Below are positions 10,004-18,935 of a DNA stretch of 64,000 nucleotides, in pieces. The translations under genes were made by a program, and so were the position numbers. The stretch is taken from positions 1,836,001-1,900,000 of the forward strand of contig NZ_CP068985.1 of assembly GCF_019397265.1 (NCBI RefSeq), given 5' to 3'. A model generated the notes under the pieces. The model saw only the letters and a list, made by a program, of their open reading frames with translations, had not been told where the DNA came from and did not search any database. This DNA comes from Nonomuraea coxensis DSM 45129 (GTDB lineage: Bacteria; Actinomycetota; Actinomycetes; Streptosporangiales; Streptosporangiaceae). Every line of letters begins with the position of its first letter. The first letter of the stretch is position 1.

Positions 10004-11836
10004 TCAGGAAGGACCGAGGTGGAGGTGCTGCGCGCGCTTGGCGGCGGCGTACCCGTCGCGGATCTCCTCCGGCGGGCCGACCTGCGCCACGGGCACGTCC
10101 CACCACGCCTGCGAGGAGGGCACGTCGTCGGCCATCCGGTCGGTGCGTACGTAGATCACCGTCGTCGCCTCGCCCGCCCGCGCCGCGTCGAGCGCCTTGC
10201 GCAGGTCGGCGACCGTCTCGGCGCGGACCACGGACGCGCCCAGGCTGGCGGCGTTGGCGGCCAGGTCCACCGGGAGCGGCCCGCCGTCGCGGGCGGTGTA
10301 GGCGGTGCCGAGCCGCCGCGCGCCGACGCTCTCCGACAGCCGCCCGATCGAGGCGAAGCCGGAGTTGTCCACGAGCACCACGGTCAGCTTGACGCCCTCG
10401 GCCACGGCGGTGACCAGCTCCTGCGCCATCATCAGGTACGACCCGTCGCCGACCAGCACGAACACCTCGCGCTCCGGCGCCGCCAGCTTCACGCCGAGCC
10501 CGCCGGCGATCTCGTAGCCCATGCACGAGTAGCCGTACTCGACGTGGTAGCTGCCAGGACCGCTCGGCCGCCAGAGCTTGTGCAGGTCGCCGGGCATCGA
10601 ACCGGCCGCGCACACCACGACGCCGTCCTCGCCCGCGGCGGCGTTGACCGCGCCGATCACCGCGGCCTGCGAGGGCGGCGTGCCCTCCAGCCCGTACGCC
10701 GCGTCCACCGCAGCGTCCCACGCGCGGATCAGCTCGCCCGCCCGCTCGCCCAGCGCGGCCGGGGCGCGCCAGCCCTCCAGCGCGCCGGCCAGGTCCGCCA
10801 GGCCCTCGCGGGCGTCGGCGACGAGCTGGAGACCCGACAGCTTGGCCGCGTCGAAGCCGGTGACGTTGACGTTGACGAACGCCGCGTCCGGGGCGAACAG
10901 GGTGCGCGAGGCGGTGGTGAAGTCGCTGTAGCGGGTGCCGACGCCGATGATCACGTCCGCCTCGCGGGCCAGCTCGTTGGCCGCCGTGGTGCCGGTCGCG
11001 CCGACCGCGCCGAGGGCGAGCGGATGCCCGTGCGGCAGCGCCCCCTTGCCGGCCTGCGTCTCGGCCACCGGAATGCCGACCCGCTCGGCGAAGGCCCGCA
11101 GCTCGTCCGTGGCCTCGCTGTGGAGCACGCCGCCGCCCGCCACGATCAGCGGCCGCTCGGCGGCGCGCAGACGTTCGGCGGCCCGCGCCAGGGCGGCCCG
11201 CTCGGGGCGGGGCCGCGGCACGTGCCAGACCCGGCGGGCGAACAGCTCGTCGGGCCAGTCGTACGCCTCGGCCTGCACGTCCTGCGGCAGCGCGAGCGTC
11301 ACCGCGCCGGTCTCGGCCGGGTCGGTGAGCACCCGCATGGCCGCGAGCAGCGCGGACGGAAGCTGCTCGGGCCGGTTGATCCGGTCCCAGTAGCGGGAGA
11401 CCGGCTTCAGGCAGTCGTTGACCGACACGTCGTAGGAGCGCTGGTCCTCCAGCTCCTGCAACAGAGGGCTCGCCACCCGCGTCGAGAAGATGTCGCCGGG
11501 CAGCAGCAGCACCGGCAGCCGGTTGATGGTGGCGCCCGCCGCGCCGGTGACCATGTTGGTCGCGCCGGGCCCGATCGAGGTGGTGCAGGCCAGCGTGGCC
11601 AGCCGGTTGCTCGCGCGGGCGTAGCCGGCCGCCGTGTGCACCATGGCCTGCTCGTTGCGGCTCAGCAGGTAGGGCAGCTCGTCGTCGTCCGCGAGGGCCT
11701 GGCCCATCCCCGCCACGTTGCCGTGGCCGAAGATGCCGACGCAGCCGGCGAAGAAGCGGCGCTCCACGCCGTCACGCTCGCTCCACTGCCGCGCCAGGAA
11801 ACGCACGACGGCCTGCGCGACGGTCAACCGGGTCAT
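10004..11836 (-). CDS. iolD: 3D-(3,5/4)-trihydroxycyclohexane-1,2-dione acylhydrolase
   Basis: ThDP-dependent enzyme of myo-inositol catabolism that opens the cyclohexanedione ring to 5-deoxy-glucuronate. The 610-residue product has the three-domain ThDP fold: N-terminal Pyr domain with the catalytic glutamate region (LLSRNEQAMVHTAAGYAR), a central domain (about 200-340) and the C-terminal PP domain with the GDGSYLM...NSGFASIG ThDP/magnesium motif. Start at ATG 11836, where the conserved MTRLTVAQA begins; it overlaps the iolB stop by four bases (ATGA). Last gene of the iolC-aldolase-iolB-iolD operon. Confidence 0.95.
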   Translation of the reverse strand: MTRLTVAQAVVRFLARQWSERDGVERRFFAGCVGIFGHGNVAGMGQALADDDELPYLLSRNEQAMVHTAAGYARASNRLATLACTTSIGPGATNMVTGAAGATINRLPVLLLPGDIFSTRVASPLLQELEDQRSYDVSVNDCLKPVSRYWDRINRPEQLPSALLAAMRVLTDPAETGAVTLALPQDVQAEAYDWPDELFARRVWHVPRPRPERAALARAAERLRAAERPLIVAGGGVLHSEATDELRAFAERVGIPVAETQAGKGALPHGHPLALGAVGATGTTAANELAREADVIIGVGTRYSDFTTASRTLFAPDAAFVNVNVTGFDAAKLSGLQLVADAREGLADLAGALEGWRAPAALGERAGELIRAWDAAVDAAYGLEGTPPSQAAVIGAVNAAAGEDGVVVCAAGSMPGDLHKLWRPSGPGSYHVEYGYSCMGYEIAGGLGVKLAAPEREVFVLVGDGSYLMMAQELVTAVAEGVKLTVVLVDNSGFASIGRLSESVGARRLGTAYTARDGGPLPVDLAANAASLGASVVRAETVADLRKALDAARAGEATTVIYVRTDRMADDVPSSQAWWDVPVAQVGPPEEIRDGYAAAKRAQHLHLGPS

Positions 11837-12672
11837 GACGTCCTCCCGAACGGCAGTCTGGGGTCGATGCGCTGCCCCTCCCACGAGGAGCGGATCCAGG
11901 CGTGGCGCGGATCGTCGCAGAACGCCATCGAACGCTCCTCGGCCGGACCGGCCAGCACGTTGAGGTAGTAGAGGTCGTAGCCGGGCGCGGCCATCGACGG
12001 GCCGTGGTAGCCGTAGGGGACCAGCACGACGTCGCCGGAGGACACCTCGGCGAGGGTGTCGATCCGCCCCCCTTCCGAGGAGTAGACGCGCTGGTAGCCG
12101 AGCCCCTGGTCGGCGACCTCGAAGTAGTAGATCTCCTCCAGCACGGCCTCGCCCGGGTTGGGGGTGTCGTGCTTGTGCGGCGGGTACGACGACCAGTTGC
12201 CCGACGGCGTCAGCACCTCCACCGCCATGAGCTTGTGGCAGTCGAAGACGCCGGGCGCGCAGAAGTTGTTGACCTGGCGGCTGGCCTGGCCGGCGCCGCG
12301 CAGCTCGACCGGCACCTCGGCCGCCGCGACGTACCGGGCGGGAAGGGCCTCGGTGGCACGGGCCGAGGGCAGCGCGATCCGCCCCGCCCCCTCGATGGTG
12401 ACCTCCGTGCCGATCGGGACGTACGCGAAGTCGGAGGGCCCGTCGAAGACCGACGGCCGCCCCGCCAGCTCGAACCTGTCCCCGGGCAGACGCACCGAGC
12501 ACGAGCCCGCCAGCGGGAGGACCAGCAGCTCCTCCTCGCCGGTGGAGAACGTCACCGGCTCGCCGGTCAGGTCGAGGATCCGCAGGCCGGAGTAGGTCCA
12601 GCCGGCCTGGGACGGGGTGACCTCGACCGACCAGGGGCCGCTCGCGGTCTTGCCGTACGGAAGATAGGTCAT
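11833..12672 (-). CDS. iolB: 5-deoxy-glucuronate isomerase
   Basis: Converts 5-deoxy-D-glucuronate to 2-deoxy-5-keto-D-gluconate, the step between IolD and IolC. The 279-residue product is a bicupin: first barrel about residues 20-130, second about 140-260 with the metal-binding run SSYPPHKHDTPN, the downstream EEIYYF glutamates and the VLVPYGYHGPS strand with the last histidine. ATG 12672 overlaps the stop of the upstream aldolase gene by ATGA, and its own stop overlaps iolD, so translation is coupled throughout. Confidence 0.95.
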   Translation of the reverse strand: MTYLPYGKTASGPWSVEVTPSQAGWTYSGLRILDLTGEPVTFSTGEEELLVLPLAGSCSVRLPGDRFELAGRPSVFDGPSDFAYVPIGTEVTIEGAGRIALPSARATEALPARYVAAAEVPVELRGAGQASRQVNNFCAPGVFDCHKLMAVEVLTPSGNWSSYPPHKHDTPNPGEAVLEEIYYFEVADQGLGYQRVYSSEGGRIDTLAEVSSGDVVLVPYGYHGPSMAAPGYDLYYLNVLAGPAEERSMAFCDDPRHAWIRSSWEGQRIDPRLPFGRTS

Positions 12673-13604
12673 GCGCGCACCTCTCGCACCAGGGCCGCGG
12701 CGCCGTCCACCGCGGCGGCCACGTCGTCGTCCGGAGGGTAGAGCAGGGCCCGGCCGACCACGAGCCCGCGCACGCCGGGCAGGCGCAGCGCGCGGTCCCA
12801 GTCGGCGAGCGCGGCGTCGATGTCCGGGGGATCGCCGCCGAGCAGCAGCGCGGGCAGCGTGGTGGCGGCCATCACCCGCTCCATCTCGGCGATGGCGGGG
12901 ATCTTCAGCCAGGTGTAGGCCGAGGTCGTGCCGAGGGCCTGGGCGACGCTGATCGCCTTGATCACCGCCTCGGGGGACAGGTCGTTGCGCAGGGCTCCCG
13001 ACTCGGTGCGCAGCGACCAGAACGGCTCCACCATGGCCACCAGCCGGCGCCGGGCCAGCTCGCTCACGGCGCGGGCGCAGGACTCCAGGGTGTTGACGGT
13101 GCCGTGGTCGGCCGGGTCGATGCGGCACAGCATCTTGCCGCCGTCCAGCCGCATGGCGTCGATGGCTCCGGCGTCGAAGCCGGTGAAGCGGTCGTCCAGC
13201 TCGAACACCGAGCCCTGGAGGCCGCCCCGGTTCATCGAGCCGAAGGCCAGCTTGCCTTCGAGCGCGCCGAGCAGCAGCAGGTCCTCCAGCACGTCGGGGG
13301 CGGCCAGGATGCCGTCCACGCCGGGCCGCGACAGCGCGGTGCGCAGCCGGTCGAGCAGGTCGGCGCGGCTCGCCATGGCGAGCGGCCGGTCGCGTACGGC
13401 CAGGGCGCCGCGGGCCGGATGGTCGGCGGCGATGATGAGCAGGCGCTCGTCGTCGCCGGGCAGCCCGCGCCGCTGCCGGCGGGCGGCCGCCTCGGCGATC
13501 TCCTCCGGCCGGGTGGCGCGGATGCGGGTGAGCTGCTCGTACCCGCTGACGGCGGGCCCGTTGACGGCGGGCCCATTGACGGCGGGCAGGGTGACGTCGC
13601 TCAC
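12669..13604 (-). CDS. Cgl0159-family (beta/alpha)8 aldolase-like protein of the iol operon
   Basis: A 311-residue TIM-barrel protein that sits between iolC and iolB, the same place as the Cgl0159-type gene in actinobacterial inositol clusters. Its likely role, inferred from context, is cleavage of 2-deoxy-5-keto-gluconate 6-phosphate to DHAP and malonate semialdehyde (the IolJ step), since no classical iolJ is present. Barrel strands are visible as LLIIAADHPARG, GILAAPDVLED, DGGKMLCRI, LVAMVEPFW, AYTWLKIP and ALLLGGD. The GTG at 13604 gives a GTGA overlap with iolC. The N-terminal 15 residues are a Pro-Ala-Val-Asn-Gly tandem repeat. Confidence 0.8.
   Translation of the reverse strand: MSDVTLPAVNGPAVNGPAVSGYEQLTRIRATRPEEIAEAAARRQRRGLPGDDERLLIIAADHPARGALAVRDRPLAMASRADLLDRLRTALSRPGVDGILAAPDVLEDLLLLGALEGKLAFGSMNRGGLQGSVFELDDRFTGFDAGAIDAMRLDGGKMLCRIDPADHGTVNTLESCARAVSELARRRLVAMVEPFWSLRTESGALRNDLSPEAVIKAISVAQALGTTSAYTWLKIPAIAEMERVMAATTLPALLLGGDPPDIDAALADWDRALRLPGVRGLVVGRALLYPPDDDVAAAVDGAAALVREVRA
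13546..13590. repeat. Three 15-bp tandem repeats in the aldolase N-terminus
   Basis: Three head-to-tail units (13546-13560, 13561-13575, 13576-13590) of (C/T)TGACGGCGGGCC-type sequence encode, on the minus strand, repeats of Pro-Ala-Val-Asn/Ser-Gly in the first residues of the aldolase-like gene. The unit length is a multiple of three, so copy-number change keeps the frame. Confidence 0.75.
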
Positions 13605-14551
13605 GAGGTCACTCCGTTCAGCAGCTCCTCCACCTCGGCGGTCGTGGGCATGGCGTCGGCGCAGGCCAGCCGGGCGGCCACGAAGGCGCCGGCGGCGTTG
13701 GCGAAGCGGATGACGCGCTCCAGCGGCCAGCCGTTCAGCAGGCCCAGGCAGAGCGCGCCGCCGAAGGCGTCGCCGGCGCCGATGCCGTTGACCACGTTCA
13801 CCGGCACCGGCTTGACCAGGCAGCTCTCGTCGGCGGTGCGGGCGTGGACGCCTTCGGGGCCGAGCTTCACGATCGCCACCCGCGCCCCGGCGGCCAGCAG
13901 CGCCTCGGCCGCGGCCTCGGGCTCGCGCACGCCGACCGCGGTCTCGACCTCCTCCAGGTTGCCGACCGCGACGTCCGCGTACGGCAGCATGCGGGCCGCC
14001 ATCGCGCGCGCGGCCTCCCGCGAGGGCCACAGCGAGGCCCGGTAGTCCAGGTCGAACACGGTCCAGCCGGCACCGCGGGTGTCAGCGCGGGCGGCCAGCG
14101 CGGCGGCGTGGGCCTCGGCGCTCGGCTCCTTGCTGAGCCCGGTCAGCGAGAACCAGAACATCCGGGCCGCGGCGATCGCCTCCAGGTCGAGGGAGCCGGC
14201 GGTGAGACGCAGGTCGGGTGGATGCTCGCCGCGGTAGAAGTAGATGGGGAAGTGGTCGGGAGGGAAGATCTCGCAGAATGTGACCGGCGTCGGCGCCTCC
14301 GGGTAGGTGGCCACATACCTGTCGTCGACGCCGAACCCGCGGATCGCCCGCCGCACGTACTCACCGAAGGGGTCGGCGCCCACCCCGGTGATCACGGCGG
14401 AGCTCAGCCCGTGGCGGGCGGCCGCGACGGCCACGTTGGTCGGGCTGCCGCCGAGGAACTTGCCGAAGGTCTCGACGTCGGCCAGCCCGACGCCGGTCTG
14501 CAGCGGGTAGACGTCGACGCCGCAGCGGCCGATCGTGATCAGGTCGTACAA
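13601..14551 (-). CDS. iolC: 5-dehydro-2-deoxygluconokinase
   Basis: PfkB/ribokinase-family kinase that phosphorylates 2-deoxy-5-keto-D-gluconate at C6. It shows the N-terminal sugar-binding strand LITIGRCGVDVYP, the first PfkB signature GGSPTNVAVAAARHG (about residues 34-48) and the second, NVVNGIGAGDAFGGALCLGLL, with catalytic Asp in GAGDAF. The TTG at 14551 is preferred: AGGAGG (14556-14561) lies just upstream and the conserved protein starts there (LYDLITIG). A GTG at 14584 would add 11 residues. First gene of the leftward iol operon; stop overlaps the next gene by GTGA. Confidence 0.93.
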   Translation of the reverse strand: MYDLITIGRCGVDVYPLQTGVGLADVETFGKFLGGSPTNVAVAAARHGLSSAVITGVGADPFGEYVRRAIRGFGVDDRYVATYPEAPTPVTFCEIFPPDHFPIYFYRGEHPPDLRLTAGSLDLEAIAAARMFWFSLTGLSKEPSAEAHAAALAARADTRGAGWTVFDLDYRASLWPSREAARAMAARMLPYADVAVGNLEEVETAVGVREPEAAAEALLAAGARVAIVKLGPEGVHARTADESCLVKPVPVNVVNGIGAGDAFGGALCLGLLNGWPLERVIRFANAAGAFVAARLACADAMPTTAEVEELLNGVTS

Positions 14552-14600
14552 CGCACCTCCTGAGGGGGAGCTTACCTTCGACACTATGGCATATTGTCAG

Positions 14601-14614
14601 GACATATAGATGTC
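14601..14614. promoter_or_regulatory. Inverted repeat GACAT-N4-ATGTC in the iolC/ABC divergent promoter
   Basis: GACAT (14601-14605) and ATGTC (14610-14614) form an inverted repeat spaced by ATAG, about 50 bases upstream of the iolC start. The same half-site recurs at 14660-14666 (GACATAT) and in the second palindrome at 14701-14712. This suggests binding by a dimeric repressor, for example a GntR- or LacI-type inositol regulator; no such gene is in the window. Confidence 0.5.
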
Positions 14615-14700
14615 CGCCACGTTACCCGGCCTACTTCGGGATGCAAGGGTAGGAAGGCCGACATATCTCTGAAACATGGCAAGAGCTTTACGTCATCTGC

Positions 14701-14712
14701 ATGTCATGACAT
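14701..14712. promoter_or_regulatory. Perfect 12-bp palindrome ATGTCATGACAT upstream of the sugar ABC operon
   Basis: ATGTCATGACAT is self-complementary and carries the same ATGTC/GACAT half-sites as the repeat at 14601-14614, here separated by two bases of overlap-free spacing. It lies about 50 bases before the ABC-operon start, followed by GACATATTGG, so it is well placed as an operator near the -10/-35 region of the rightward promoter. Confidence 0.5.
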
Positions 14713-14760
14713 ATTGGCTTTCGGCCCACCTCCCCTCAAGGAACGTGTCGGAGGGTTTGC

Positions 14761-16140
14761 ATGGCAATCCGGAAGTTCGCTGTGGTCATAGCCGCGGCCG
14801 GCCTCGGGCTCGCCGCCTGCGGCCAGTCGTCAGGTGGCGGCAGCGGCGACACCATAGAGTTGACGATCGCCCAGAACGCCATCGCCGGCGGCAAGAACGC
14901 GGCGGCGGCCGGCTTCGTGGCCGCCTGGGTGATCCCCAAGTTCGAGGCCGCCCAGAAGGCCAAGGGGAAGGACGTCAAGGTCAAGTTCGTCCCCAGCGGC
15001 GTCGACGACGAGCAGTACAAGACCAAGCTCTCCCTCGACCTCAAGTCGGGCAAGGGCGCGGACGTGATCGACATCGACGGCATCTGGGCCGGCGAGTTCG
15101 CCCAGGCCGGCTACATCAAGCCGCTGGCCGACGTGGTGGGCCCCGAGGCCGAGAGCTGGGACGGCTGGTCGCAGATCCCCGAGTCGGTGCAGGGGCTGGC
15201 CACGTACGAGGGCAAGAAGTACGCCCTGCCGGTCGGCACCGACGGCCGCGTCCTCTACTTCAACAAGACCCTGTTCCAGAAGGCGGGCCTGCCCGCCGAC
15301 TGGCAGCCGAAGAGCTGGCAGGAGATCCTCGACGCCGGCACCAAGCTCAAGTCCTCCGGCGTGCCGGTGCCGATCCAGATCAACGCCGGCACCGCGATGG
15401 GCGAGGCCACCTCGATGCAGGGCGTGCTGCCGCTGCTCGCCGGCGCGGGCGGCCAGGTCGAGCAGGACGGCAAGTGGTCCGGCGCCTCCCAGCCGCTCAA
15501 GGACGCGCTCGGCCTCTACCAGAAGATCTACGGCGGCGGCCTCGGCGACCCCAAGCTCCAGCAGGAGGCCAAGGGCCGCGACAAGTCGTTCCAGCAGTTC
15601 GCCGAGGGCAAGATCGGCATCCTCATGGAGGGCGACTACTTCTGGCGCGGGGTGGTGAACCCCGCCACCGGCGTCGCTCCCATGAAGGACCGCGACCAGA
15701 ACGTCGGCTACGCGCTGATCCCCGCCATCGAGCCCGGCAAGGGCATCCGCGGCCAGGACTTCGTCAGCATGTCCGGCGGCGCGCTGCGCACGGTCAACCC
15801 CAACAGCAAGCATCCGAAGGAAGCCTTCGAGCTGCTGGCCTTCACGCTCTCCCCGGAGGCGCTGAAGGAGGAGACCAAGGACGGCAACGTGCGCATCACC
15901 CCGCGCACCGACGTCAACAAGGAGATCCTGGCCGGGCAGCCGCTGCTGACGTTCATCTCGGAGAAGGTGCTGCCGCTGACGGCCTACCGGCCGCCGGTCG
16001 CGGTCTACCCGCAGGTGTCGGTGGCGCTCCAGGAGGCCACCGCGGCGGTCGTCGGCGGCACCGCGCCCGACCAGGCGGCGGCCGACTACCAGAAGAAGCT
16101 CGAAGGAATCGTCGGTGGCGCAGGCAATATCGCCTCCTGA
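14761..16140 (+). CDS. Sugar ABC transporter substrate-binding lipoprotein
   Basis: A 459-residue extracellular solute-binding protein of the family-1 (maltose/glycerol-3-phosphate) type. The signal peptide ends in a lipobox LAAC with Cys at about residue 20, followed by a Ser/Gly-rich linker. The periplasmic-binding fold shows the ADVIDIDGIWAGEFAQAGYI hinge-region block, the YALPVGTDGRVLYFNKTLF block and the later FAEGKIGILMEGDYFW block. GGAGGG lies just before the ATG. It is the first gene of an eight-gene operon with two permeases and an ATPase; co-location with iol genes suggests a cyclitol- or glycoside-type ligand, but this is inference. Confidence 0.92.
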   Translation: MAIRKFAVVIAAAGLGLAACGQSSGGGSGDTIELTIAQNAIAGGKNAAAAGFVAAWVIPKFEAAQKAKGKDVKVKFVPSGVDDEQYKTKLSLDLKSGKGADVIDIDGIWAGEFAQAGYIKPLADVVGPEAESWDGWSQIPESVQGLATYEGKKYALPVGTDGRVLYFNKTLFQKAGLPADWQPKSWQEILDAGTKLKSSGVPVPIQINAGTAMGEATSMQGVLPLLAGAGGQVEQDGKWSGASQPLKDALGLYQKIYGGGLGDPKLQQEAKGRDKSFQQFAEGKIGILMEGDYFWRGVVNPATGVAPMKDRDQNVGYALIPAIEPGKGIRGQDFVSMSGGALRTVNPNSKHPKEAFELLAFTLSPEALKEETKDGNVRITPRTDVNKEILAGQPLLTFISEKVLPLTAYRPPVAVYPQVSVALQEATAAVVGGTAPDQAAADYQKKLEGIVGGAGNIAS

Positions 16141-17050
16141 GGTCATCGACGGCGACCCGTCAGGCCGCCGCGGCGGATACAGCTCCGACGCGGCGGGCCT
16201 CGGCAGGCTCCGTGCGGGGGCCTTCGTGGCCCCCGCACTCCTGCTGATCGCGGCCTTCCTCGTCTTCCCCGCGCTCTGGGTGCTCTACCTGGGGCTGACC
16301 AACTACCGCCTGACCGGCGCCGCGGCGGCCGAGCCGCAGTTCGTGGGGCTGGACAACTTCCTGGACGCGGTCGCCAACCCGACGTTCTGGAACTCCACCT
16401 GGCTCACCGTGCAGTTCGTGCTCGGCTCGGCCGTCATCGGGCAGGTCGTGCTCGGCTTCACCATCGCCTGGGCGCTGCGCGACCGGCGCGGGCCGCTCAA
16501 GCGGCTGGTCGAGGGCCTGGTCATCCTGGCCTGGATCCTGCCCAGCGCCGTGGTGTCGTTCCTGTGGGTGGCGCTGCTCGACCGCGACGGCGGCACGCTC
16601 AACGCGCTGCTCGGCATCCCGGGCTTCGCGTGGCTGCTCGACCACCCGATGTTGTCGATCATCATCTTCAACACCTGGCGCGGCACGGCGTTCTCGATGA
16701 TGCTGTACGGGGCCGCCCTCGGCAACGTCCCGCCCTCGCACCTGGAGAGCGCCCGGCTCGCCGGGGCCTCCGGCTGGCAGCAGCTCCGTGACGTGGTCTT
16801 CCCGCACATCCGCGGCCACATCCTGACGAACCTGCTGCTGATCAGCCTGTGGACGTTCAACGACTTCAGCCCGTTCCTGCTCACGGCGGGCGGTCCCGAC
16901 GGCCGGTCCGAGGTGCTGGCCGTGCACGTCTACAAGGTCGCGCTGCAGAGCGGCGAGCTGGGCTACGGGGCCGCGGTCTCCACGATCATCCTGCTCATCA
17001 ACCTGGTCGTGGCGGTGTTCTACCTGCGGCTGCTCAGGAGCAAGAAATGA
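16115..17050 (+). CDS. Sugar ABC transporter permease (MalF-type)
   Basis: A 311-residue inner-membrane protein with six transmembrane helices, first at about residues 36-56 (FVAPALLLIAAFLVFPALW). The cytoplasmic EAA loop for ATPase contact is seen as ESARLAGASGWQQLRDVVFPHIRG. The GTG at 16115 has AAGGA upstream and overlaps the binding-protein gene by 26 bases; the first 30 residues are polar and could be trimmed if a later start is used. Partner of the next permease. Confidence 0.92.
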   Translation: MAQAISPPEVIDGDPSGRRGGYSSDAAGLGRLRAGAFVAPALLLIAAFLVFPALWVLYLGLTNYRLTGAAAAEPQFVGLDNFLDAVANPTFWNSTWLTVQFVLGSAVIGQVVLGFTIAWALRDRRGPLKRLVEGLVILAWILPSAVVSFLWVALLDRDGGTLNALLGIPGFAWLLDHPMLSIIIFNTWRGTAFSMMLYGAALGNVPPSHLESARLAGASGWQQLRDVVFPHIRGHILTNLLLISLWTFNDFSPFLLTAGGPDGRSEVLAVHVYKVALQSGELGYGAAVSTIILLINLVVAVFYLRLLRSKK

Positions 17051-17868
17051 CGCCCCGCTTCGTCCTGGGCCGGATCGGCTTCTACACGCTGATCGCGGTG
17101 CTGCTGGCGTTCTTCACGATCCCGCTGCTGTGGCTGGTGACCGCGCCGTTCACCTCCGACCCCACCTACGAGGTGCGGATGCCGGACTTCACCTGGGAGA
17201 ACTTCCGGGCGGTCCTGGAGCACCCGTACGCGCTGCCGTCGCTGTGGAACTCGCTGGTGCTGTCGGTGGGGACGGCGCTGCTGGTCGTGCTGATGGCGGC
17301 GCTGGCGGCGTACGCGCTGAGCCGGGTGCGGCTGCCGGGGCGCGACGCGCTGCTGTACGCGCTGCTGCTCCTGTCGTCGATCATCACGGGGACGGCGGCC
17401 ATGGTGCCGCTGTTCCAGCTCGCCGTGGAGCTCAACCTCATCGACTCGCAGCTCGGGCTGATCCTCATCCTGACCGGCGGGCTGCTGCCGGCGGCGATCT
17501 TCATGCTCAAGGACTTCATGGACTCCACGCCCAAGTCGTACGAGGAGTCCGCGCGGGTCTTCGGGGCCTCGCCGCTGCAGATCGTGCGGCACGTGGTCGT
17601 CCCCCTGGTGCGGCCGGGGCTGGCGACCATCGCGGTGTGGTCGATCGCCAACGTGTGGGGGAACTTCCTCATGCCGTACCTGCTGCTGAGCGACGTGGAG
17701 AAGCAGCCGGCGGCGGTGATCACGTACACGCTGTACACCGAGGGCGGGCAGGCCAACCTGCGCATGCTGTCCACGTTCGGGCTGCTCTACTCGGTCCCCG
17801 TGGTCCTCATGTACCTGTTCGTCAGCAAGAAATACGGCTTCCGCTTCCACGGAGGGATCAAGCGCTAA
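17047..17868 (+). CDS. Sugar ABC transporter permease (MalG-type)
   Basis: The second, 273-residue permease of the importer, with an N-terminal helix (FYTLIAVLLAFFTIPLLWLV), a periplasmic loop and five further helices. The EAA motif is EESARVFGASPLQIVRHVVVP. ATG at 17047 overlaps the first permease stop by four bases, and its own TAA shares one base with the ATG of the ATPase gene. Together with the neighbours it forms a complete CUT1-type carbohydrate importer. Confidence 0.93.
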   Translation: MTPRFVLGRIGFYTLIAVLLAFFTIPLLWLVTAPFTSDPTYEVRMPDFTWENFRAVLEHPYALPSLWNSLVLSVGTALLVVLMAALAAYALSRVRLPGRDALLYALLLLSSIITGTAAMVPLFQLAVELNLIDSQLGLILILTGGLLPAAIFMLKDFMDSTPKSYEESARVFGASPLQIVRHVVVPLVRPGLATIAVWSIANVWGNFLMPYLLLSDVEKQPAAVITYTLYTEGGQANLRMLSTFGLLYSVPVVLMYLFVSKKYGFRFHGGIKR

Positions 17869-18935
17869 TGGCCGCCATCGAACTACGCGGGCTGACCAAG
17901 GTCTACCCGGGCGGAGTGAAAGCGCTCGACGCGCTCGACCTGGTCATCCCCGACGGCGAGTTCTTCGCGCTGCTCGGCCCCTCCGGCTGCGGCAAGACCA
18001 CGCTGCTGCGCACGATCGCCGGGCTGGAGGCGGCCTCCGGCGGGTCCGTGCTCATCGGCGAGCGCGACGTCACCGGCACCCAGCCGGGCGGGCGCGACGT
18101 GGCGATGGTCTTCCAGGACTACGCGCTGTTCCCGCACATGGACGTCACCGACAACATCGCCTACCCGCTGCGGATCAAGAAGGTCGACAAGGCCACGCGC
18201 CGCGACAAGGCCGCCGAGGTCGCGGCGCGGCTCGGGCTGGAGCACCTGATGGACCGGCGGCCCGGCCAGCTCTCCGGCGGCCAGCAGCAGCGGGTCGCGC
18301 TGGCGCGGGTCATGGCCACCCAGGCGCAGGCGTTCCTGTTCGACGAGCCGCTGTCCAACCTGGACGCCCGGCTGCGGCTGGAGGCGCGCACGTTCCTCAA
18401 GAAGCTGCAGCGCGAGCTCGGCGTCACCACCGTCTTCGTCACGCACGACCAGGCCGAGGCCCTCGCCATGGCCGACCGGATGGCCGTCATGGAAGCGGGG
18501 CACATCCGGCAGATCGGTACGCCGGCCGAGGTGTTCCGGCGGCCCGCCAACACGTTCGTGGCCGGGTTCATCGGCTCCACTCCGATGAATCTGCTCGACG
18601 GGGTCGTCCGAGGTGACACGCTGGAGGTTGCAGGCTGCAAGGTGGCCGTCCCCGCCGTGGCGGAGGGCCGGCTGAGCGACGGAGAGAAGATCGTGTACGG
18701 CGTCCGCCCCGAGTACATGACCTACTCGGGCGAGCCCGCGGAGGGCGGAATGGGCGGGAAGGTGGCCATCGTGGAGAACCTCGGCGCCTCCCACCTGGTG
18801 ACACTCGACGTCAACGACGTCATCGTGCAGACCGTCGTGCCCGAGGGCAGCGAGCCCGCCGTCGGCGACGACGGCTACGCCGTGCCCCGGCGCGACCGCG
18901 CGCTGGTCTACCGGGACGGGGAGCTGGTGTCATGA
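17868..18935 (+). CDS. Sugar ABC transporter ATP-binding protein (UgpC/MsmK-type)
   Basis: A 355-residue ATPase that energises the importer. Walker [11 protein letters not shown]-loop in MVFQDYALFPHM, signature [13 protein letters not shown], Walker B AFLFDEPLSNLD and the H-loop THDQAEA are all intact. A C-terminal TOBE-type regulatory domain (about 240-355) is present, as in MalK and UgpC. Many actinobacteria use one shared MsmK ATPase for several sugar importers; here the operon carries its own copy, which implies a dedicated system. Overlaps its neighbours at both ends. Confidence 0.94.
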   Translation: MAAIELRGLTKVYPGGVKALDALDLVIPDGEFFALLGPSGCGKTTLLRTIAGLEAASGGSVLIGERDVTGTQPGGRDVAMVFQDYALFPHMDVTDNIAYPLRIKKVDKATRRDKAAEVAARLGLEHLMDRRPGQLSGGQQQRVALARVMATQAQAFLFDEPLSNLDARLRLEARTFLKKLQRELGVTTVFVTHDQAEALAMADRMAVMEAGHIRQIGTPAEVFRRPANTFVAGFIGSTPMNLLDGVVRGDTLEVAGCKVAVPAVAEGRLSDGEKIVYGVRPEYMTYSGEPAEGGMGGKVAIVENLGASHLVTLDVNDVIVQTVVPEGSEPAVGDDGYAVPRRDRALVYRDGELVS

